A stretch of DNA of 64,000 bases from Streptomyces odontomachi (GCF_024435355.1 NZ_JAMJWG010000004.1:372001-436000); one strand, 5' to 3'; counted from the stretch's first letter, positions 1 to 9,561 are shown. The notes: generated from the sequence alone by a model not told the origin. Program-made: numbers and translations.

Positions 1-1613
1 ACCTGCGGACGACCGTGTTCGACCACGTGCAGCGGATGCCCGTGGCCTTCTTCACCCGCACCCGTACGGGGGCGCTCGTCTCCCGTCTCAACAACGACGT
101 CATCGGTGCCCAGCGCGCCTTCAGCAACACCCTGTCCGGACTGGTGACCAACCTGGTCACCCTGCTCCTGACGCTCGCCGTGATGCTCACCCTGTCCTGG
201 CAGATCACCCTCCTCGCGCTGGCGCTGCTCCCGGTGTTCGTGGTCCCGGCCCGCCGGATGGGACGCCGGATGGCCGACATGCAGCGGGAGGCGGCCCACC
301 TCAACGCCGCCATGAGCACCCGCATGACGGAGCGGTTCTCCGCGCCCGGGGCCACCCTGATCAAGCTGTTCGGGCGCCCGCAGGAGGAGTCCGCCCAGTT
401 CGCGGACCGCGCCGCCCGGGTGCGGGACATCGGGGTGCGCACGGCGACCTTGCAGTCGGTGTTCATCACCTCCCTGACCCTGGTCTCCGCCCTGGCCCTC
501 GCGCTCGTCTACGGCCTCGGCGGCTGGTTCGCGCTGCGCGGCACCCTGGAACCGGGCTCCGTCGTCGCCCTGGCGCTGCTGCTGACCCGCCTCTACGCAC
601 CGCTCACCGCGCTCGCCGGGGCGCGCGTGGAGGTGATGAGCGCGCTCGTCAGCTTCGAGCGGGTCTTCGAAGTGCTCGACCTCAAGCCCCTCATCGAGCA
701 GCGCCCCGACGCGCGCGCCGTCCCCGAAGGGCCGGTCTCCGTCGAGTTCGACGACGTCCGCTTCGGCTACCCGTCCGCCGACAAGGTCTCCCTCGCCTCC
801 CTGGAGGAGGTGGCGTCCCTGGACACCCGGGACGGCGCCGAGGTGCTGCACGGCGTCTCCTTCCGCGCCGAACCCGGCCAGACGGTCGCCCTCGTCGGCT
901 CCTCCGGCGCCGGCAAGTCGACCATCGCCGGGCTGCTGCCGCGCCTGTACGACGTCGACGAGGGCACCGTGCGCATCGGCGGCGTCGACGTCCGCGACCT
1001 CAGGCCCGACAGCCTGCGCGCCACCCTCGGCATGGTCACGCAGGACGGCCACCTCTTCCACGACACCGTCCGCGCCAACCTGCTCCTCGCCCGGGTCGAC
1101 GCGACCGAGGACGACCTGTGGGACGCGCTGCGCCGCTCCCGCCTGGACGACCTCGTGCGCTCGCTGCCCGACGGCCTCGACACCGTGGTCGGCGAACGCG
1201 GCTACCGCCTCTCCGGAGGCGAGCGCCAGCGCCTGACCATCGCCCGGCTCCTGCTGGCCCGCCAGCGCGTCGTCATCCTCGACGAGGCCACCGCCCACCT
1301 CGACAACGCCTCCGAAGCAGCCGTCCAGGAAGCCCTCACCGAGGCACTCCAGGGCCGCACCGCGGTCGTCATCGCCCACCGGCTGTCCACGGTGCGCGCG
1401 GCCGACCTGATCCTGGTGGTGGAGGCCGGCCGCATCGTGGAGCGCGGCACCCACGAGGAACTGCTGGCGGCGGAAGGCCGGTACGCGGAGCTTTACCGGA
1501 CGCAGTTCAAGCCGCGGGACGGGGAGCGGGGCACGGTGGCCGCCGAGCTGGTCGAGGAGATCACGGCGGAGATCGCCGGAGAGGACACCGGCGAGATCAC
1601 CAAGGTGCTCTGA
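1..1613 (+). CDS. ABC exporter, fused permease/ATPase (5'-truncated by window edge)
   Basis: Half-transporter of the ABC exporter type; it would dimerise in the membrane and export an unknown substrate. The reading frame is open from the first bases (coding L-R-T-T-V-F-D-H), so the true start lies outside the window. The visible part has the end of the membrane domain, with hydrophobic segments in roughly the first 200 residues, followed by a complete ATPase. The ATPase has Walker A GSSGAGKST, signature LSGGERQR, Walker B VILDEATAHLD and the H-loop IAHRLSTV. About 20 extra residues sit between the early FGYPSADK strand and the usual VLHGVSF strand. The acidic tail after residue 510 is unusual but harmless. 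It ends facing the GH5 gene across a strong hairpin. Confidence 0.93.
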   Translation, partial: LRTTVFDHVQRMPVAFFTRTRTGALVSRLNNDVIGAQRAFSNTLSGLVTNLVTLLLTLAVMLTLSWQITLLALALLPVFVVPARRMGRRMADMQREAAHLNAAMSTRMTERFSAPGATLIKLFGRPQEESAQFADRAARVRDIGVRTATLQSVFITSLTLVSALALALVYGLGGWFALRGTLEPGSVVALALLLTRLYAPLTALAGARVEVMSALVSFERVFEVLDLKPLIEQRPDARAVPEGPVSVEFDDVRFGYPSADKVSLASLEEVASLDTRDGAEVLHGVSFRAEPGQTVALVGSSGAGKSTIAGLLPRLYDVDEGTVRIGGVDVRDLRPDSLRATLGMVTQDGHLFHDTVRANLLLARVDATEDDLWDALRRSRLDDLVRSLPDGLDTVVGERGYRLSGGERQRLTIARLLLARQRVVILDEATAHLDNASEAAVQEALTEALQGRTAVVIAHRLSTVRAADLILVVEAGRIVERGTHEELLAAEGRYAELYRTQFKPRDGERGTVAAELVEEITAEIAGEDTGEITKVL

Positions 1614-1693
1614 GCTGCTGCGCTTGCACGTGGACGGGGACGGTGCCGTGCACGCCGCCCACCACGGCCGCCCGTCTGGATCATGCTGAGCTC

Positions 1694-1753
1694 GCGGGGT
1701 CTGGCACGTGCCCCCACTGCCCTGAACGGGTGTGGGGGAGCACCAGACCCCGC
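1694..1753. terminator. Nested hairpin between convergent genes
   Basis: An 11-bp perfect outer stem (1694-1704 with 1743-1753) encloses a second 7-bp G/C stem (CCCCCAC at 1711-1717 with GTGGGGG at 1732-1738). It lies between the 3' ends of the ABC transporter and the GH5 gene, which converge, so it probably works as a bidirectional terminator. There is no T-run, as is usual in high-GC actinobacteria. Confidence 0.65.
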
Positions 1754-1785
1754 TCCCTGGTCCAGCCTGATCCAGACGAATGACC

Positions 1786-2913
1786 CTAGCCGCCGATACC
1801 CCAGGCATGCCGGAGCCGGTCGATCATGGTGGTGTTGCGCACGCTCAGCGACAGGTTCGTGCCGCTGCCCTGGAGGGCGTAGAGGGAGTACCAGTCGTAG
1901 TCGGGCCGATGGGTGTGCTTGCCGCCGAGGGCAGGCCAGTAGACGGCACCCATGCCCCGGTCGTGGACGACGTCGGTGGCGGCCTGGATGTACGGGATGA
2001 ACTCGTCCGAGCCCGCCGAGCCGTCGTAGTTCCTACCGTCGTCCGTCGGGGCGCCGAACTCGTCCAGGACGGTGCGCGAGGCGCAGTTGCCGAGCCGGGA
2101 GGTGAAGGTGTTCACCCACTCGTCGTACGTGTGCGTACTGGTGTAGAAGAACGTGTAGAGGTGGATGGAGAGATAGGTGCCGTCGAAGCGGCTGTCGTCG
2201 CACAGGGGTCTGACGTCCTGGTTGTAGCCCGTGCCACTGATGATGAGCCGCTCCTTGGGTACGGAGGGGTGGGCGCTGATCCAGCTGGCGGCGACATTGG
2301 CCCAGTCTGTGGCGCTGTAGCCGTACGGCTCGTTCATCGCCTCGAAGTAGACGTGCGCGTTGGACTGCCACTTGGAGATGACGGAGCCCCACATCGCGTT
2401 GAACGCGTTCATGTCGTCGATCCTGCCGTTTGGCGACCCTCCTTCCCAGTCGGAGAGGATGACGTTGAAGCCGGCGTCCGTCGCGGCGGCCACGGCTCCG
2501 GCGTAGCGGTCTCCCCACGTGGTACCCGGAACGGAGTCGGCGTTGATCGGCAGCCGGACGGTGTTGGCACCGGCCGTGCTCTTGAACCCCGCGTAGACGG
2601 CGGAGGCCTTGGCGTAGACCGTGTCGTAGCTGTCGGACGTGCTCAGCCCCTCGGGGACGACCGCGTCGTCGGTGAAGTTGTCGCCGGGCATGGCCCAGTT
2701 CGCGCCCTTGAAGTCGGTGGCGGCCAGCAGGGCCGCCTGCCCGGCGGCAGGCTCCGCGGTGGTCGCCGAGGCGTACGACACGGTCCCGAGCGGCACGGCG
2801 ACCAGCGTGGCGAGCGTCGCGGCCAGCACACCGCGGCGTGCGCACCGCGCCCGGGCAGGGGATGGGGCGGACCGGCTGTCGCCAAAGGGGCGAGGGATCC
2901 GGAGGTCGAACAT
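1786..2913 (-). CDS. Secreted glycoside hydrolase family 5 (cellulase-type)
   Basis: Predicted 375-aa secreted beta-glycosidase acting outside the cell. The start at 2913 is chosen because GGAAGGA lies just upstream and the protein then opens with a basic N-terminus, a hydrophobic stretch (LAATLATLVAVPLG) and an Ala-rich cleavage region near SYASA. A longer frame upstream to 3123 lacks these features. GH5 hallmarks are visible: the acid/base glutamate in FEAMNEPYG and the nucleophile glutamate in VLDEFGAP, with HLYTF and VYWPALGG typical of the barrel. No carbohydrate-binding module is attached. Substrate (cellulose, mannan or xylan) cannot be decided from sequence. An imperfect dyad lies in its upstream region. 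Confidence 0.88.
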   Translation of the reverse strand: MFDLRIPRPFGDSRSAPSPARARCARRGVLAATLATLVAVPLGTVSYASATTAEPAAGQAALLAATDFKGANWAMPGDNFTDDAVVPEGLSTSDSYDTVYAKASAVYAGFKSTAGANTVRLPINADSVPGTTWGDRYAGAVAAATDAGFNVILSDWEGGSPNGRIDDMNAFNAMWGSVISKWQSNAHVYFEAMNEPYGYSATDWANVAASWISAHPSVPKERLIISGTGYNQDVRPLCDDSRFDGTYLSIHLYTFFYTSTHTYDEWVNTFTSRLGNCASRTVLDEFGAPTDDGRNYDGSAGSDEFIPYIQAATDVVHDRGMGAVYWPALGGKHTHRPDYDWYSLYALQGSGTNLSLSVRNTTMIDRLRHAWGIGG

Positions 2914-2965
2914 GGCTGTTTTCCTTCCGTGAGATCGGCTCGCCACCGCCCGACCCCGCCAGTTC

Positions 2966-2983
2966 TTGACATATGCATGACAA
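2966..2983. promoter_or_regulatory. Imperfect dyad upstream of the GH5 gene
   Basis: TTGACAT, a 4-base spacer, then ATGACAA. The arms match at 6 of 7 positions as an inverted repeat. It lies about 53-70 bases upstream of the GH5 start in an A/T-rich patch, the place for an operator. It does not resemble the CebR-type palindrome TGGGAGCGCTCCCA known for Streptomyces cellulase genes. Function is inferred from position only. Confidence 0.35.
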
Positions 2984-3215
2984 TATTTTCCGGTGGCGGG
3001 CGAGCGGGTGACGCTCCGACACCGGGGGATGTGCGGGTGCGGGGCGGTGGCCGTGGCAAGTCCCGCAATGCCACAAGACTGAGGCGCTGATGGCGCGACG
3101 CTCAACCAGAGCAACATAAACAATCAGAAACGTTCAGAACCGATCGAACGCTTAAGGCCTTACAAACGGCGAGCCGGCTGCCTGGCCCCAGCCCCCTAGC
3201 TAGCTAGGTGAGGCT

Positions 3216-3240
3216 CGGCGCCACCGGACTGGTGGCGCCG
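3216..3240. terminator. Hairpin downstream of drmB
   Basis: A 10-bp perfect stem (3216-3225 with 3231-3240) with a 5-base loop, just past the drmB stop at 3253. It likely ends the drmAB transcript. Its position also shows that no further drm gene follows drmB. Confidence 0.65.
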
Positions 3241-3252
3241 GGAGCTCTTAAC

Positions 3253-5118
3253 CTACGGTCTGAAACCGCACTTATTGTCCGCTAGCGTCTCCACCAGGAG
3301 TGCCCGGTCCAGATAGTGGTTGCCTCGCTCGCAAGAGGTCTCGGCGGCGAACAGGCATGCGTGGCAGGCTGCCCCGTGCAGCCGTGCATGGACAGTCGGG
3401 TCGTGCTCGGCGCACATGGGGTCGGAACTGCACAATCTTGCTTCCTCCAAGGCCTGGGCCATTGCCGGTCCGAGCCGTTCCCTGCGCCCCAATGAAACCA
3501 GTCCGCCCAGTGTTCCCTCGCTGTCCGGGGCAGCGGTATAGAGCAGAATCCCGGCCATGGGATCGGGGCCGGAGCGCGCGTAAATGCGTTCAGCTATGCC
3601 GGAGGCCCCATATCCGCATTCCAGTGCGAATTGACGGATGAGCACATGCGCCAGTGTGTGAAGGAGGACGTATCGAACACCGGGCCAGCGAGGCTCCACC
3701 CCGCGGGCCAGGCACCAGTCCGCATGGGCGGTTTTCAGCAGGCGCTCGCGGGCGAGGACGGCTTCCTGCTGTTCCCAGTCGGCGATCCGCTGCTCGTTGA
3801 GGGTGAGGAAGACGCCCTCCCCGCGAAGCTCCGCGCAGGGGACCCAGGGGGCATTGTCGCGACTCAGCGGAGCGATGGTACGTGCTTGTGTCTCCTCCTC
3901 GGGCAGCCACTCGGGAGCCTCGATGCGGGTGAAGCCGGTGAGAGCCGAGACTTCACGTAACCGGTGGACGAGGACCACACTGTCAAGCCAGCCGGCCGTG
4001 CCCTCAGGCAGATGGCGCTCCCGCACCGTGGTGAAGTCAGGCAGTGTGTGGTCACGGGGTTGGGTGAAGGCCCGCCACTCGGGCGTGGTGAGATCGAACT
4101 CCTCGTCCTCGTCCTGCTGACCGCCGGCGGCTGCCTGGGCCTCCTTGGTGATTGCACTCCATACCGCGTCCGCTCCGTAGTGCTCCAGCTCAGCCCAGCA
4201 CGCCTGGGTGGGCAGCAGCATCTTCGCCGCGTCGGCCGGGACGGCGGCCAGCGGTGACAGGAGGCCCCAGTGCTCCTTGACCGCCTGGGTGAGCGGCTCT
4301 TCAGCGCGGGGGATGCTGAACACCCTCAGCTGGCATGCGAACCAGCTGTTGGTGGCGCCGAGTGCCATGGTGCGCGCGTGTTGCTGGCACCCCCTGGGGT
4401 CGAAGGTGCCGAGATGCGGGTGGTGGCCGCGGCAGGCCGGCAGGTTTCGTTCACCGGCCTGGCCGAGGGCGTCCGCCATGGAGCGCCGCTTCCCGCAATC
4501 CTTGGTGATGCAGCGTACGAAGACGTTGGCCGCCTCACCGGTGGTTCCGGACTCGGTCAGGGTCAGGGTCGGGTTCGCACACGGCTCCTCGCCCCCATGG
4601 ACGAAGTAGACCCAGGGGAAGTCGTCCATGTGCCCGTCCTGACAGGCCACGAGGAAGCGCGCCGGCAGTGCGGTGGGCTGGCCCTTGCCTGGACCGCCAC
4701 AGTGCGCATGGACGTACTTCGTCTTCTCCGGTCGGTACAGGTTGGGCCGAAGCTGAAAGAGCCCGCTGGACGCGGGGGCCAGCTGGTTGCAGCGCTCACG
4801 TGAGCACCGCAGCCACCGTGGGAAGAGGCCGACCGGCACGCCGGTCCTGGTCCAGTCCCCGTAGGGATCGGAGGGATTCTCCGGAAGGTGTGGAGGGGTA
4901 CGCAGGGCCGTCACCTGGCCCCCCAGGCGGCGACGGACGGCGGCCAGGAGCCGGTCCTCGGTCAGCGCGCGGGCACGAACGGGGTCCCAGTCGTCGAGGC
5001 CCATGACCATGGTGGAGAGGTTGGGCAGGTCGGTGACGGCGCCAATGCCGTATGTATGGAGGAGCTGGCTGGGGCGCAGCTCGCCGACGCGCAGCCCTTG
5101 GGCGGCGGGACTGGTCAT
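3253..5118 (-). CDS. drmB: DISARM protein DrmB (DUF1998 domain)
   Basis: A 621-aa protein of the DUF1998 family, which pairs with the DrmA helicase in DISARM phage defence. The N-terminus (RPSQLLHTYGIGAVTDLPN) has the typical opening of DrmB proteins. The C-terminal part carries the DUF1998 core (YVLLHTLAHVLIRQFALECGYG) and, in the last 60 residues, clustered cysteines (CSSDPMC, then CHAC) expected to bind zinc. The start overlaps the drmA stop by four bases (ATGA), so the two are translationally coupled. In characterised DISARM, DrmA and DrmB form the core that engages incoming phage DNA. Nothing obvious is broken; the length is normal for the family. Confidence 0.92.
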   Translation of the reverse strand: MTSPAAQGLRVGELRPSQLLHTYGIGAVTDLPNLSTMVMGLDDWDPVRARALTEDRLLAAVRRRLGGQVTALRTPPHLPENPSDPYGDWTRTGVPVGLFPRWLRCSRERCNQLAPASSGLFQLRPNLYRPEKTKYVHAHCGGPGKGQPTALPARFLVACQDGHMDDFPWVYFVHGGEEPCANPTLTLTESGTTGEAANVFVRCITKDCGKRRSMADALGQAGERNLPACRGHHPHLGTFDPRGCQQHARTMALGATNSWFACQLRVFSIPRAEEPLTQAVKEHWGLLSPLAAVPADAAKMLLPTQACWAELEHYGADAVWSAITKEAQAAAGGQQDEDEEFDLTTPEWRAFTQPRDHTLPDFTTVRERHLPEGTAGWLDSVVLVHRLREVSALTGFTRIEAPEWLPEEETQARTIAPLSRDNAPWVPCAELRGEGVFLTLNEQRIADWEQQEAVLARERLLKTAHADWCLARGVEPRWPGVRYVLLHTLAHVLIRQFALECGYGASGIAERIYARSGPDPMAGILLYTAAPDSEGTLGGLVSLGRRERLGPAMAQALEEARLCSSDPMCAEHDPTVHARLHGAACHACLFAAETSCERGNHYLDRALLVETLADNKCGFRP

Positions 5119-8100
5119 GTGGTCTCCCAGGGATCTGCGTCGGCGGCCGGAGCGTCGTCATCGAGCTGCTGACGAGGAACGAAAGGCGGCTCTTCCACCA
5201 TCTCGGCGGCCGACTCACCGGAGAAGATCAGCCGGATCGGCGGCTCGACCTCGCGCAGCGAGGTAGGACAGGTCATCGGCCGCCATGGACCGCTGTCGGG
5301 CTCCAGCAGAAGGGGCGCGACGTCACCCTGGCGCCGGGCTGCACGGTAGCCGAGGACGGCGCCTGGCGCCCTGCGTTTCTGCTCCCAGTAGTCGAGGCGT
5401 GTGTCGAGACGGGTGCGTACCTCGTTCCCCACGTGGTGATCATCAGTGACATCCCGAGCTCGCAGTTCCAGCGAACGAACGGCGTGACTGACCACCTCGC
5501 CACGTCGGTCCACGTACTGCGCCCCGCGGTTGGCGTTGTAGTCGGGTTTGAGGTTGCGCACCAGGGAGGCCAGGACACCGGTGAGCCCGCGGTCCATGGC
5601 TCGATCGGCGAACGGGGTCACGGAGAGCGCCTCGACGTGCTGATACAGGGTGGCGTGGAAGGACTCGAACGTCTCGTAGTGCGAAAGGTCCCTGGGACGA
5701 GCCCAGTTGAGAAGGGTGAAGACGAGGCCTGGCGCCCGGCGGCCGACACGGCTGGTGGCCTGGATGTACTCCGCTGTCGATTTCGGCTGGTTGCTGACAA
5801 CCATCGCCCCGAGTCGTGAGACGTCGACCCCGACCGCGATCATGTTGGTAGCGAGCAGGACGTCGATCGGGCGGGGGGAACCCTTCGGGCGTCGTCCGAA
5901 GCCGATGTCCAGCTTCTCCAGAATATCGGGAATGGCGTCCGAGGCCATCCGGCTGGTCAGCTCGGCCGGTTCCCCGATCCGCCGGACGGCGAGCCCTCGC
6001 CGGTCCGCCCGCAGCAGTCGCGCCGACACGTCATCCTCCACCAGACGCCGCATGCCCCCCAGGTCACGCAGGCTGTTGAAGTACCCGACCAGCGTCATGT
6101 ACGGGTCGGTGAGCTCGCTGGCCCCGTACGTCTCGTACAGATGTTGTGCGGCGGCGAGCTGGGCCACGAAGACCCTGATCGCGACGGACTTCGTCCGCAC
6201 TCCTTGGGCACAGATGCCGACGTACCTGCGGCCAGGTGTTTCAGAGGTGCGACGACGGCGGGCAAAGAACGTGTCGTCCGCGCTGAGCCCCGAAGGGGGA
6301 AAGACAGCCGTGCGACGCGCGAAGAGATCGTGGATCTGCCGGTCGGCGCGGCGGACGGTGGCCGTGGAGGCGATCACTTTGGGGCGCACGCTGCGGCCGG
6401 GCTCGGGTTCCCAGGTGGAGAGCCGGTCCACAGCCGTTTCGTACAGTCCGGTCAGTGACCCCAGCGGGCCCGAGATGAGGTGTAGCTCGTCCTGAACGAT
6501 CAGATCAGGTGGGCGCACCCGAGCGGCGTCGACGGTGGACGCGGACTCGTGGTCGGGCGTTGCCGGATGGCTGGAAGATTCCCAGTCCGTGTCCACCGCG
6601 GACGGAGTGACATAGCCATGCCGGGTACAGCGGCGGGACACTTGCCCGAACAGGGCCTGGGTGTCGCCCTTCCAGGGCAACTGGGCGAACTTGTCAACGG
6701 TGGCGATGACGAGACTGGGAGGGAAGCGGTAGATCTCCTCGTCGACGACGAGGACGGGCAGTCCCTGTTCGTCCGCGGGCAGCCCGAAGGCGCTCATGCC
6801 GAAGGGGCACTCGAAGGCGTCCGGGCAGGTGACGAACGTGCGGCGGAGTGTGGTGTCCACACCGATGTCGCGGCCGGCCTCCATCTTTGCGCCACACCAT
6901 GGGCAACTGGTGAGCTGGTGGGGCGACCCCATGCGGCTGAACCCGCCGAACCCCCGCTCTTTCTTGCGCTCTTTCACCCAGTCAGCGGCCTGGTCGGTGG
7001 TGTTGGGAGTGACCCGGCCGCCCACCCACAGCCCGATACGGAACGGGTTACGACCCCAAAAACCAGGCCGTTCACGGCGGACCACCTCGCAGGCACAGAT
7101 GAGCGCGGTGGCACGCTGGAACTGTTGGATGGTGAGCAACCGCAGGGTGTAACGCATGATCACGGCAACGCCGTGCTCGGCGTCGAGCCCGCCCAGGTGC
7201 GGCTTGCGCCGTCGGATGGCGAGGGTGAACGCGGTCAGACCGAGGTATGCCTCGGTCTTGCCACCGCCGGTGGGGAACCAGAGGAGGTCGGCGAGCGCAT
7301 CGCGGTCGTCAGCGCGTTCCGCATGCCCGGGGTCCGCGAGCGCAGGCAGGTTGAGCAGAAGGAAGGCCAGCTGGAAAGGGCGCCAGCTGCGATTCTTCGG
7401 AATGTCTGCCCTCTCCACCGCCTCTTGGAGCAAGGACGCGGGTGAGCGACGTCGGTCGCCTGCGGCGAGAGTGTGGACACGCTGGTGCCACATCGCGCGA
7501 TTGGCGAACCGGAAAGCCTCCAGTGCCTCCGGATCGTCTCGGAGCAGATCGATGCCGGCCTGGATGCGGTCGGCGGCCTGAGTCGCCAGGCGCATGTTCT
7601 CCTGGGCTTCCCGCCGATACTCCTCAAGCCCGGAGGCCGGAGCGTCCACCAACCGCAGCTGCCTCTTGATCCAGGACCGGTAACCCTGTACCAGCGGAAG
7701 CAGACCGGTGCGCAGCGAACCAGGTTCGAGCCTGCTCAGCTCCCTCATGTCCACCACGAGTCCGGTGAGCTCCGGCAAGTCCTCATCACGGGCGTCCGTG
7801 TGGGGATCCGGGACGTCCGTGTGCGGAACCTCGTAGGACGGCGCCGCCGCGCTGGAGATGCGGACCGCGCGCCTCGGATCGGACGAGGCCGGCTTCGCGT
7901 GTACGCCGGTGCCGTGACCTACGGCGAACTCAGGAAGGAAGCGGTACGTCATGGCCAGCGAACGCTGCTCGTCCAGATCGCTGCCGGCCGGCTCCATGTC
8001 ACGCCGGGGCAGGAAAGGAGCGGTGCCGGGTGCTCCGGTGACCGCCATCGACACCTGGAACATCCAATGCGCGCAACCCGGTCGGTCCTCTTGGCCGTTG

Positions 8101-8720
8101 ACGAGGAACAGGGAGACCAGCCACGAACCCTCATGCCGCCGGGCGCGGCCTTGTACGACGATGCGCGGGAAGTCCTCCCTGTGCACCGGCTGTCCGTCCA
8201 GCTTGCCTTCCGTCAGCTTCACGGAAACTGAGTGCGAATAGGGCACCCGGTGATACACGCGCCCGTGGTTACCCTCGATCTTCGACTCGCCGCGTTCGTA
8301 CCGTGCCCAGTTGCACTCGACGGTCAGTTCCTGGACACCGTCCTCCACGCGCACGGTCATGCCCAGTGCCGAGGGATGGAGACTGGGTACGTTGGGCGCG
8401 GAGGGCTCGTGGTCGCCGGCCTCCGGCTCCAGCTCGGGAGTCATGCCGTGCTCGTCCAACGTGTCGGGCTGGACTTCCTTGCCCACCCTGTGCTCGCCGT
8501 TCTTGTCCAACCGGCCGCCGGGCGCCAGACGCCCGATGATGTAGTGGTCCAGCGGGTTGCCGGCAAGCTCTTCCGGCTCTTCCCCTTCGGGTCCGAGCAG
8601 ATCGCGTACGACCAGCTCGGCCAGCCGGTCCCGTAACTGCTGCGGGGTGGGCGCGGAAAGAACGGCGTCGGCGCCGAGGCCCGGATCGGTACCGGACACG
8701 GCGAGAGAATCCTGGGTCAC
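5115..8720 (-). CDS. drmA: DISARM helicase DrmA
   Basis: A 1201-aa superfamily 2 helicase. Walker A is FPTGGGKTEA (about residue 482), motif II is QDELH (about 743), motif III STAT (785), and the C-terminal helicase lobe shows VGVDVSRLG (963) and the arginine-finger motif QATSRVGRR (988). A CPWC pair near residue 606 suggests a zinc site. The long N-terminal region before the helicase has no recognised motif. Followed directly by drmB with an ATGA overlap. Upstream lies a 226-base divergent region shared with the DUF4365 gene, so this operon has its own promoter separate from drmD-drmMI. Intact by all visible motifs. Confidence 0.93.
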   Translation of the reverse strand: MTQDSLAVSGTDPGLGADAVLSAPTPQQLRDRLAELVVRDLLGPEGEEPEELAGNPLDHYIIGRLAPGGRLDKNGEHRVGKEVQPDTLDEHGMTPELEPEAGDHEPSAPNVPSLHPSALGMTVRVEDGVQELTVECNWARYERGESKIEGNHGRVYHRVPYSHSVSVKLTEGKLDGQPVHREDFPRIVVQGRARRHEGSWLVSLFLVNGQEDRPGCAHWMFQVSMAVTGAPGTAPFLPRRDMEPAGSDLDEQRSLAMTYRFLPEFAVGHGTGVHAKPASSDPRRAVRISSAAAPSYEVPHTDVPDPHTDARDEDLPELTGLVVDMRELSRLEPGSLRTGLLPLVQGYRSWIKRQLRLVDAPASGLEEYRREAQENMRLATQAADRIQAGIDLLRDDPEALEAFRFANRAMWHQRVHTLAAGDRRRSPASLLQEAVERADIPKNRSWRPFQLAFLLLNLPALADPGHAERADDRDALADLLWFPTGGGKTEAYLGLTAFTLAIRRRKPHLGGLDAEHGVAVIMRYTLRLLTIQQFQRATALICACEVVRRERPGFWGRNPFRIGLWVGGRVTPNTTDQAADWVKERKKERGFGGFSRMGSPHQLTSCPWCGAKMEAGRDIGVDTTLRRTFVTCPDAFECPFGMSAFGLPADEQGLPVLVVDEEIYRFPPSLVIATVDKFAQLPWKGDTQALFGQVSRRCTRHGYVTPSAVDTDWESSSHPATPDHESASTVDAARVRPPDLIVQDELHLISGPLGSLTGLYETAVDRLSTWEPEPGRSVRPKVIASTATVRRADRQIHDLFARRTAVFPPSGLSADDTFFARRRRTSETPGRRYVGICAQGVRTKSVAIRVFVAQLAAAQHLYETYGASELTDPYMTLVGYFNSLRDLGGMRRLVEDDVSARLLRADRRGLAVRRIGEPAELTSRMASDAIPDILEKLDIGFGRRPKGSPRPIDVLLATNMIAVGVDVSRLGAMVVSNQPKSTAEYIQATSRVGRRAPGLVFTLLNWARPRDLSHYETFESFHATLYQHVEALSVTPFADRAMDRGLTGVLASLVRNLKPDYNANRGAQYVDRRGEVVSHAVRSLELRARDVTDDHHVGNEVRTRLDTRLDYWEQKRRAPGAVLGYRAARRQGDVAPLLLEPDSGPWRPMTCPTSLREVEPPIRLIFSGESAAEMVEEPPFVPRQQLDDDAPAADADPWETT

Positions 8721-8946
8721 GCGCCCAGATTAGGCGCGAGCGCTGACAACAGGCAGGACTTGTGTGGGAATGCCAAGGTCATCTTGCCTGAACCGCTCAT
8801 GTGACTGATTTCGGCCGTCCGTCGATCAAGAACCTTGGCTACGGACACGACGCTCGTTACGCTGCGTCGCCCAAGGGGTACGACATGCGTACGGCCTCCA
8901 TTCGGTCACAGCCGCATGGAGGTGCGGAAAGGCGCCCGGGGGACGG
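8721..8946. promoter_or_regulatory. Divergent promoter region, drmA / DUF4365 gene
   Basis: The 226 bases between the start codons of drmA (minus) and the DUF4365 gene (plus) must carry both promoters. No clear -10/-35 pair or operator could be picked out by eye. Sharing this region ties the DUF4365 pair physically to the drmAB operon. Confidence 0.5.
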
Positions 8947-9561
8947 ATGGCAGACAGCAAGACAGGCGGTATTCCGCAGCAGGCGTCGAACGGTGCGCCG
9001 TCCGTGCCGACACCCGCTCCACCGCCGCAGTGGGCCACCGCCTCCGTGGGTTTCGGGGACAACGGCCATCGCGGTGACTTCGGCGAACAGTTCATCCGGA
9101 TGCTGGCCGCCGCCGCCAATATCGACGCCACCAAGCGGGAGCGCGACCGAGTGGGTGTCGACTGGCAACTGGGCCACCCGGGGCGGTCCGGCACCCGTCG
9201 ATATCCGGTCATTGAGGCGCAGGTGAAGTGCACCTCGTCTCCGGACATGCACACAGAGCACATTGCCTACCCGCTCAAGATGAAGAACTTCAACATGCTG
9301 GCCGGCCGGGACTTCGACATCCCCCGCTTCCTCTTCCTCGTCCTCGCGCCCTTGGACCCCTTCGCCTGGTCGCACGCCGACCCCGACCGCCTCTTACTGC
9401 GCCATGCGGCCTACTGGGTGTGCTTACACGACCAGGATCCACTCGAAGACCGGACGAGCGGTACGCGCACGGTCCACGTGCCGCGTGCCCACCTGCTGAC
9501 GGTGGGATCCCTGCACGACCTCTTTGCCGAGGACTACCGAGACATGCTGGTGGCGTCATGA
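8947..9561 (+). CDS. DUF4365-type nuclease-like protein embedded in the DISARM locus
   Basis: A 204-aa protein resembling DUF4365 proteins, a group with a PD-(D/E)xK-like nuclease fold. GDFGEQFIRMLAAAA (residues 43-57) is the usual opening helix. D72 (VGVD) and the strand E90-A-Q92-V-K94 give the D...(E)xQxK active-site pattern. The next strand PRFLFLVLAP fits the fold. The first 30 residues are low complexity and Pro-rich. It overlaps the following 398-aa gene by ATGA, so the two probably act together. Two in-frame TTA codons (9394-9396 and 9424-9426) would place translation under bldA if this is Streptomyces. Nuclease activity is inferred. Confidence 0.75.
   Translation: MADSKTGGIPQQASNGAPSVPTPAPPPQWATASVGFGDNGHRGDFGEQFIRMLAAAANIDATKRERDRVGVDWQLGHPGRSGTRRYPVIEAQVKCTSSPDMHTEHIAYPLKMKNFNMLAGRDFDIPRFLFLVLAPLDPFAWSHADPDRLLLRHAAYWVCLHDQDPLEDRTSGTRTVHVPRAHLLTVGSLHDLFAEDYRDMLVAS

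Larger units (their letters stand above)
2914..3252. other. Intergenic region between GH5 and drmB
   Basis: No gene is supported here. The 5' side holds the upstream region of the GH5 gene, including an imperfect dyad at 2966-2983. The stretch 3115-3170 is noticeably A/T-richer than its surroundings. The far side holds the terminator hairpin at 3216-3240 beyond the drmB stop. Confidence 0.7.

Noticed and set aside
1780..3090. Long open frame opposite the GH5 gene
   Set aside because: Antisense shadow of a gene with clear GH5 catalytic motifs; typical spurious frame in high-GC DNA.
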